Assembly: GCF_000003605.2 (NCBI RefSeq)
Contig: NW_003132358.1
Coordinates: forward strand, 127,739 to 159,219
Length of the DNA: 31,481 bases
DNA from: Saccoglossus kowalevskii
Lineage: Eukaryota > Hemichordata > Enteropneusta > Harrimaniidae
Direction of reading: 5' to 3'
Position numbers and translations under genes: made by a program. The notes under the pieces are model-generated. The model did not search any database. It saw nothing but the letters and a program-made list of their open reading frames with translations, and was not told the origin of the DNA. Shown one piece after another: positions 31,124-31,481 of the stretch (position 1 is the stretch's first letter; the number at the start of each line of letters is the position of its first letter).

Positions 31124-31154
31124 GCTTTCAAGTCCCTTCAGGCTTGAAAGCCTA
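31123..31154. other. Hairpin 2, paralogous to hairpin 1
   Basis: AGGCTTTCAAG pairs with CTTGAAAGCCT (11-bp stem) around TCCCTTCAGG, followed by ATTGTTTTTGTTATGTTTATT. Same layout as hairpin 1 but with different, still complementary, stem bases. Confidence 0.7.
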
Positions 31155-31167
31155 TTGTTTTTGTTAT

Positions 31168-31168
31168 G

Positions 31169-31225
<57 letters not shown>
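31168..31225. repeat. (ATT)n tract 2
   Basis: About nineteen ATT triplets after hairpin 2. In frame it would give poly-Ile, which is an artefact. Confidence 0.95.
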
Positions 31226-31226
<1 letters not shown>

Positions 31227-31228
31227 TT

Positions 31229-31481
31229 CCGCCAACTTCAAACGACTTCTTCTCTGAAACGGCTGGACCGTTTTGCCTGAAAATTTGTATATACCTTCTA
31301 CATGTCATGCCATTAAAAGTGACTGAAACAGATTTTCGATTAGTCACGTGGTTCGGCCGCCATCTTGGAACTCATTAAATATGCATGTCCCTTGTATCTC
31401 AAAAACTATTGCATGTACAAACATGGAACTAGCGGTATATTGAAGGCAACTGACAAGAGAATTGGCCAAAATATTCGTTGA
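31229..31481. repeat. Probable dispersed-repeat sequence after the ATT tract
   Basis: It starts TTCCGCCAACTTCAAACGAC and contains GAAACGGCTGGACCGTTTTG, a kind of sequence I associate with dispersed repeats in invertebrate genomes next to ATT tracts. It runs to the window edge. No gene is visible. Confidence 0.4.

Larger units (their letters stand above)
30471..31228 (+). mobile_element. 5'-truncated non-LTR retrotransposon 3' end
   Basis: It comprises the C-terminal end of a reverse-transcriptase ORF (30471-31025) followed by a 3' region with two related stem-loops and ATT tails. The lack of the endonuclease and the catalytic reverse-transcriptase motifs fits the 5' truncation usual for LINE copies. 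The exact right boundary is uncertain: the second hairpin and ATT tract, and the following sequence to 31481, could belong to a separate repeat. Confidence 0.65.

Noticed and set aside
31138..31378. Frames with poly-isoleucine on both strands
   Set aside because: Created by the ATT microsatellite.

Overview
This is AT-rich (by eye about two-thirds A+T), intron-rich DNA from an animal. The organism is best described as a marine-type invertebrate. Genes are broken by GT-AG introns, coding density is very low, and the spacers are full of minisatellites, foldback/MITE-like elements, a LINE tail and a Helitron-like tandem-core element. I cannot name the phylum. The tandem-core element recalls bivalve 'pearl' elements and a SWIM zinc-finger gene fragment recalls invertebrate gene families, so a lophotrochozoan or an invertebrate deuterostome would fit, but this is weak inference.

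Main gene. Nearly the whole window (29078 down to 392, minus strand) is the 5' part of one secreted metalloprotease gene of the ADAMTS family, closest by motif to the ADAMTS6/ADAMTS10 pair. I assembled eight coding exons whose splice sites and reading phases all agree: signal peptide (exon 1), propeptide (exons 2-3, ending in a cysteine switch), furin site and start of the catalytic domain (exon 4), and the catalytic domain up to the first two zinc-binding histidines, HEMGH (exons 5-8). About 397 residues are encoded here. The third zinc histidine and the disintegrin, thrombospondin and spacer parts lie beyond the left edge. Intron 3 alone is about 17 kb.

Right end. About 0.7 kb beyond the ADAMTS start codon, and pointing the other way, is an exon (29787-30150) encoding the N-terminal part of a SWIM-type zinc-finger protein of the kind often found with YqaJ-like recombinase domains. 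It carries an in-frame stop and a frameshift, so I call it a likely pseudogene. After its splice donor come a cluster of palindromic CTTAGC-type foldback modules (30229-30421), the 3' end of a non-LTR retrotransposon reverse-transcriptase ORF (30471-31025), and two related hairpins each followed by an ATT microsatellite.

Introns. Intron 8 holds a 25-bp tandem array at the window edge. Intron 4 holds a CCAAT-motif array and a perfect RFX-type X-box palindrome. Intron 3 holds a 33-bp hairpin repeat in triplicate, a 1.2-kb array of 20-bp units with higher-order ordering, a 236-bp element with 14-bp perfect inverted ends, a degenerate minisatellite, two repeats of about 13 and 42 bp, a MITE, and a Helentron/HINE-like element with a 157-bp tandem core. 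Intron 2 holds another MITE cluster, a pentanucleotide microsatellite and a CTCF-like motif. No RNA genes, CRISPR arrays or bacterial features were seen. I found no convincing new multi-gene system; the unusual material is repeat architecture.
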